Part shown: positions 14,945 through 15,837 of the stretch, one piece after another
Position numbering within the stretch: the stretch's first letter is position 1
How the letters are laid out: every line of letters starts with the position of its first letter
Source: Bryobacterales bacterium
GTDB taxonomy: Bacteria; Cyanobacteriota; Vampirovibrionia; Obscuribacterales; Obscuribacteraceae
Direction: 5' to 3'
Length of the DNA: 15,837 nt
Assembly: GCA_903970295.1 (NCBI GenBank)
Contig: CAJCHQ010000380.1
Coordinates: forward strand, 1-15,837
Position numbers and translations under genes: made by a program
Notes under the pieces: model-generated
Told to the model about the DNA's origin: nothing
Seen by the model: the letters and a program-made list of their open reading frames with translations, nothing else
Database searches by the model: none

Positions 14945-15598
14945 CAATCTGTCTATGATGCTCCAGGCGATGCCCTCGTCGGTTATGGCGGAGAAGGAGC
15001 CACGGCTTACCCTCTATCTGACTATGGGCAGGCCAATTCAAATGGCAGTTTCACAATCAACAACGATCCCACCAAGTGGGGTGGTGACCTCACTCCAGCA
15101 CAAAGTTATACCGGCACTCAGTTGGATGTTGCCACTGTGCAGTGGAACACCAACGAAGTTGGGCTGCCGACATGGGAAGGAGGAACAGGCACCAGTTGGC
15201 CGACAGTGTGGGGCAACACGGAGGCAGAGCCGAACGGAGATCATGCAGAGGTTGACGCGATGGAACAATTTTCTTCGACTGAAGAACACTCAGGCATTAT
15301 TGACTGGCAGTCTTCACTGTCTGGTGGAAAGGAAAGCCAGGGTCAAGACATTAATATGAGCGATTTCAATTTCTCGCAACCAACTCAGATAGCGACGTTG
15401 ATCAATACGCAAAACGATACAGAGACCGCCTACATCGACGGACAGCAGGTCGCCAATTTTTCGTGGGATCCAAACTCAGGCTATAACCAGCTGGCCACTC
15501 AGCCATTCAATTTCATTCTGGGCACTGGCAACGGTGAGCCCTTCACAGTGGATAACGTGCAAATTTTGACACCAGGTTCAGCATCAGGCAGCTCATGA
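14945..15598 (+). CDS. GH16-like (concanavalin A-type) glycoside hydrolase domain downstream of an in-frame TAG
   Basis: This stretch is open in the same frame as the upstream Ser/Thr-rich ORF, directly after its TAG codon, for 217 codons. It shows the laminarinase/GH16 pattern: SWPTVWG (W-P-x-x-W), then AEVDAMEQF with the E-x-D-x-x-E catalytic set (Glu331, Asp333, Glu336 counting from 14258 with TAG as 229), then AYIDGQQVANFSWDP, the strand PFNFILGTG, and FTVDNVQIL at the end, where the family has a V-D-x-V-x-V strand. The first ATG, GTG or TTG after the TAG is TTG 15122, without a Shine-Dalgarno, which would drop the domain's first strands. Expression therefore probably needs TAG readthrough, or the gene is interrupted, or the base was misread. 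The stop overlaps the next start by ATGA. Confidence 0.6.
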   Translation, partial: QSVYDAPGDALVGYGGEGATAYPLSDYGQANSNGSFTINNDPTKWGGDLTPAQSYTGTQLDVATVQWNTNEVGLPTWEGGTGTSWPTVWGNTEAEPNGDHAEVDAMEQFSSTEEHSGIIDWQSSLSGGKESQGQDINMSDFNFSQPTQIATLINTQNDTETAYIDGQQVANFSWDPNSGYNQLATQPFNFILGTGNGEPFTVDNVQILTPGSASGSS

Positions 15599-15837
15599 AA
15601 GATCCCATCAGAGTGATACCACTTGAGAGATTCGGTGCTGAAATCGTTGGCTTCGAGTTTGGCAGCAAAGAAAGCCTTGAACTGGCTCATATCCTGCGGT
15701 CTACATTGATCAATTATAAAATGGTGCTACTCCGGGATAGAATTCTCACGCCGGAAGAGCAGATTGCCTTCACTCACATGTTTGGAGATGAACTTCATCG
15801 AGCCGGCCCACGTTTGCGCCACCTGCCTCAACACCCT
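15595..15837 (+). CDS. TauD/TfdA-type 2-oxoglutarate-dependent dioxygenase, N-terminal part, cut by window edge
   Basis: From ATG 15595 the frame is open for 81 codons to the window end. The sequence follows the start of TauD/TfdA proteins: IRVIPLERFGAEIVGFEF (about 5-22), then a helix LELAHILRSTLINYKMVLLRDR (28-49) and LTPEEQIAFTHMFGDELH (51-68), matching the family's h-V-L-x-F-R-x-Q, L-x-x-E-x-x-x-x-F and F-G motifs. The iron-binding H-x-D motif would lie just beyond the edge. Such enzymes oxidise sulfonates, aromatic acids, amino acids and other substrates; which one cannot be told. The start overlaps the stop of the GH16-like frame (ATGA), with AGG about 6 bases upstream. Confidence 0.8.
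   Translation, partial: MKDPIRVIPLERFGAEIVGFEFGSKESLELAHILRSTLINYKMVLLRDRILTPEEQIAFTHMFGDELHRAGPRLRHLPQHP

Noticed and set aside
15122..15598. Independent gene for the GH16-like part starting at TTG 15122
   Set aside because: No Shine-Dalgarno and it removes sequence in the same frame that appears to belong to the domain; listed instead as the post-TAG part.
1..15837. Genome-wide recoding of TAG to an amino acid as the explanation of the amber codon
   Set aside because: The gene ending at 11011 uses TAG as a stop directly at a convergent gene, where reading through would run into antisense sequence; two cases are too few to argue for recoding.

Overview
The window is bacterial, of moderate GC content. 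It shows dense coding, short intergenic gaps, Shine-Dalgarno-led starts and no rRNA, tRNA, CRISPR array or complete insertion sequence. The mix of genes suggests a Candidatus Obscuribacterales-type bacterium (Vampirovibrionia/Melainabacteria, sister to Cyanobacteria): a stand-alone protein built of tandem GspE/MshE N-terminal-type repeats, several low-complexity hydrophilic proteins of unknown family, and many carbohydrate enzymes. That assignment is inference from gene style and recall, not a database result.

Layout. (1) 1-2038, minus strand: the N-terminal part of a membrane-anchored GH5-type glycosidase cut by the window edge, then a stand-alone, diverged RelA/SpoT-type nucleotidyltransferase-fold protein. 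A REP-like palindrome lies between them. (2) 2444-3172, plus strand: a two-gene cassette of unknown small proteins ending in a long hairpin terminator. (3) 3363-7753, minus strand: a glycogen-debranching-enzyme-like (COG3408-type) (alpha/alpha)6 glycosidase, two unknown proteins and a small exported SRPBCC-fold protein. The gap 7013-7213 holds a direct-repeat promoter element and a cluster of nested stem-loops. (4) 8051-10110, plus strand: a likely operon of P-loop kinase, CurA-like NADPH oxidoreductase and GNAT acetyltransferase, led by a TATAAT promoter enclosed in a dyad. (5) 10223-12270: an unknown hydrophilic protein convergent with a protein of about seven MshEN-like half-repeats. (6) 12529-15837, plus strand: a MocR-type (GntR plus aminotransferase-fold) regulator that has lost its PLP lysine, a GH16-like protein split by an in-frame TAG, and the start of a TauD/TfdA-type dioxygenase that overlaps it by ATGA.

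How the genes may work together. Three unrelated glycosidase types (GH5-like, debranching-like, GH16-like) point to polysaccharide or glycogen turnover. A RelA/SpoT-fold protein and a possible cyclic-di-GMP-binding protein suggest nucleotide signalling. No single pathway ties the window together.

The most notable observations are the in-frame amber codon inside the GH16-like gene, the MocR regulator with Lys replaced by Arg, the ATPase-less MshEN-repeat protein, the diverged RelA/SpoT domain, and the structured intergenic region at 7100-7206.
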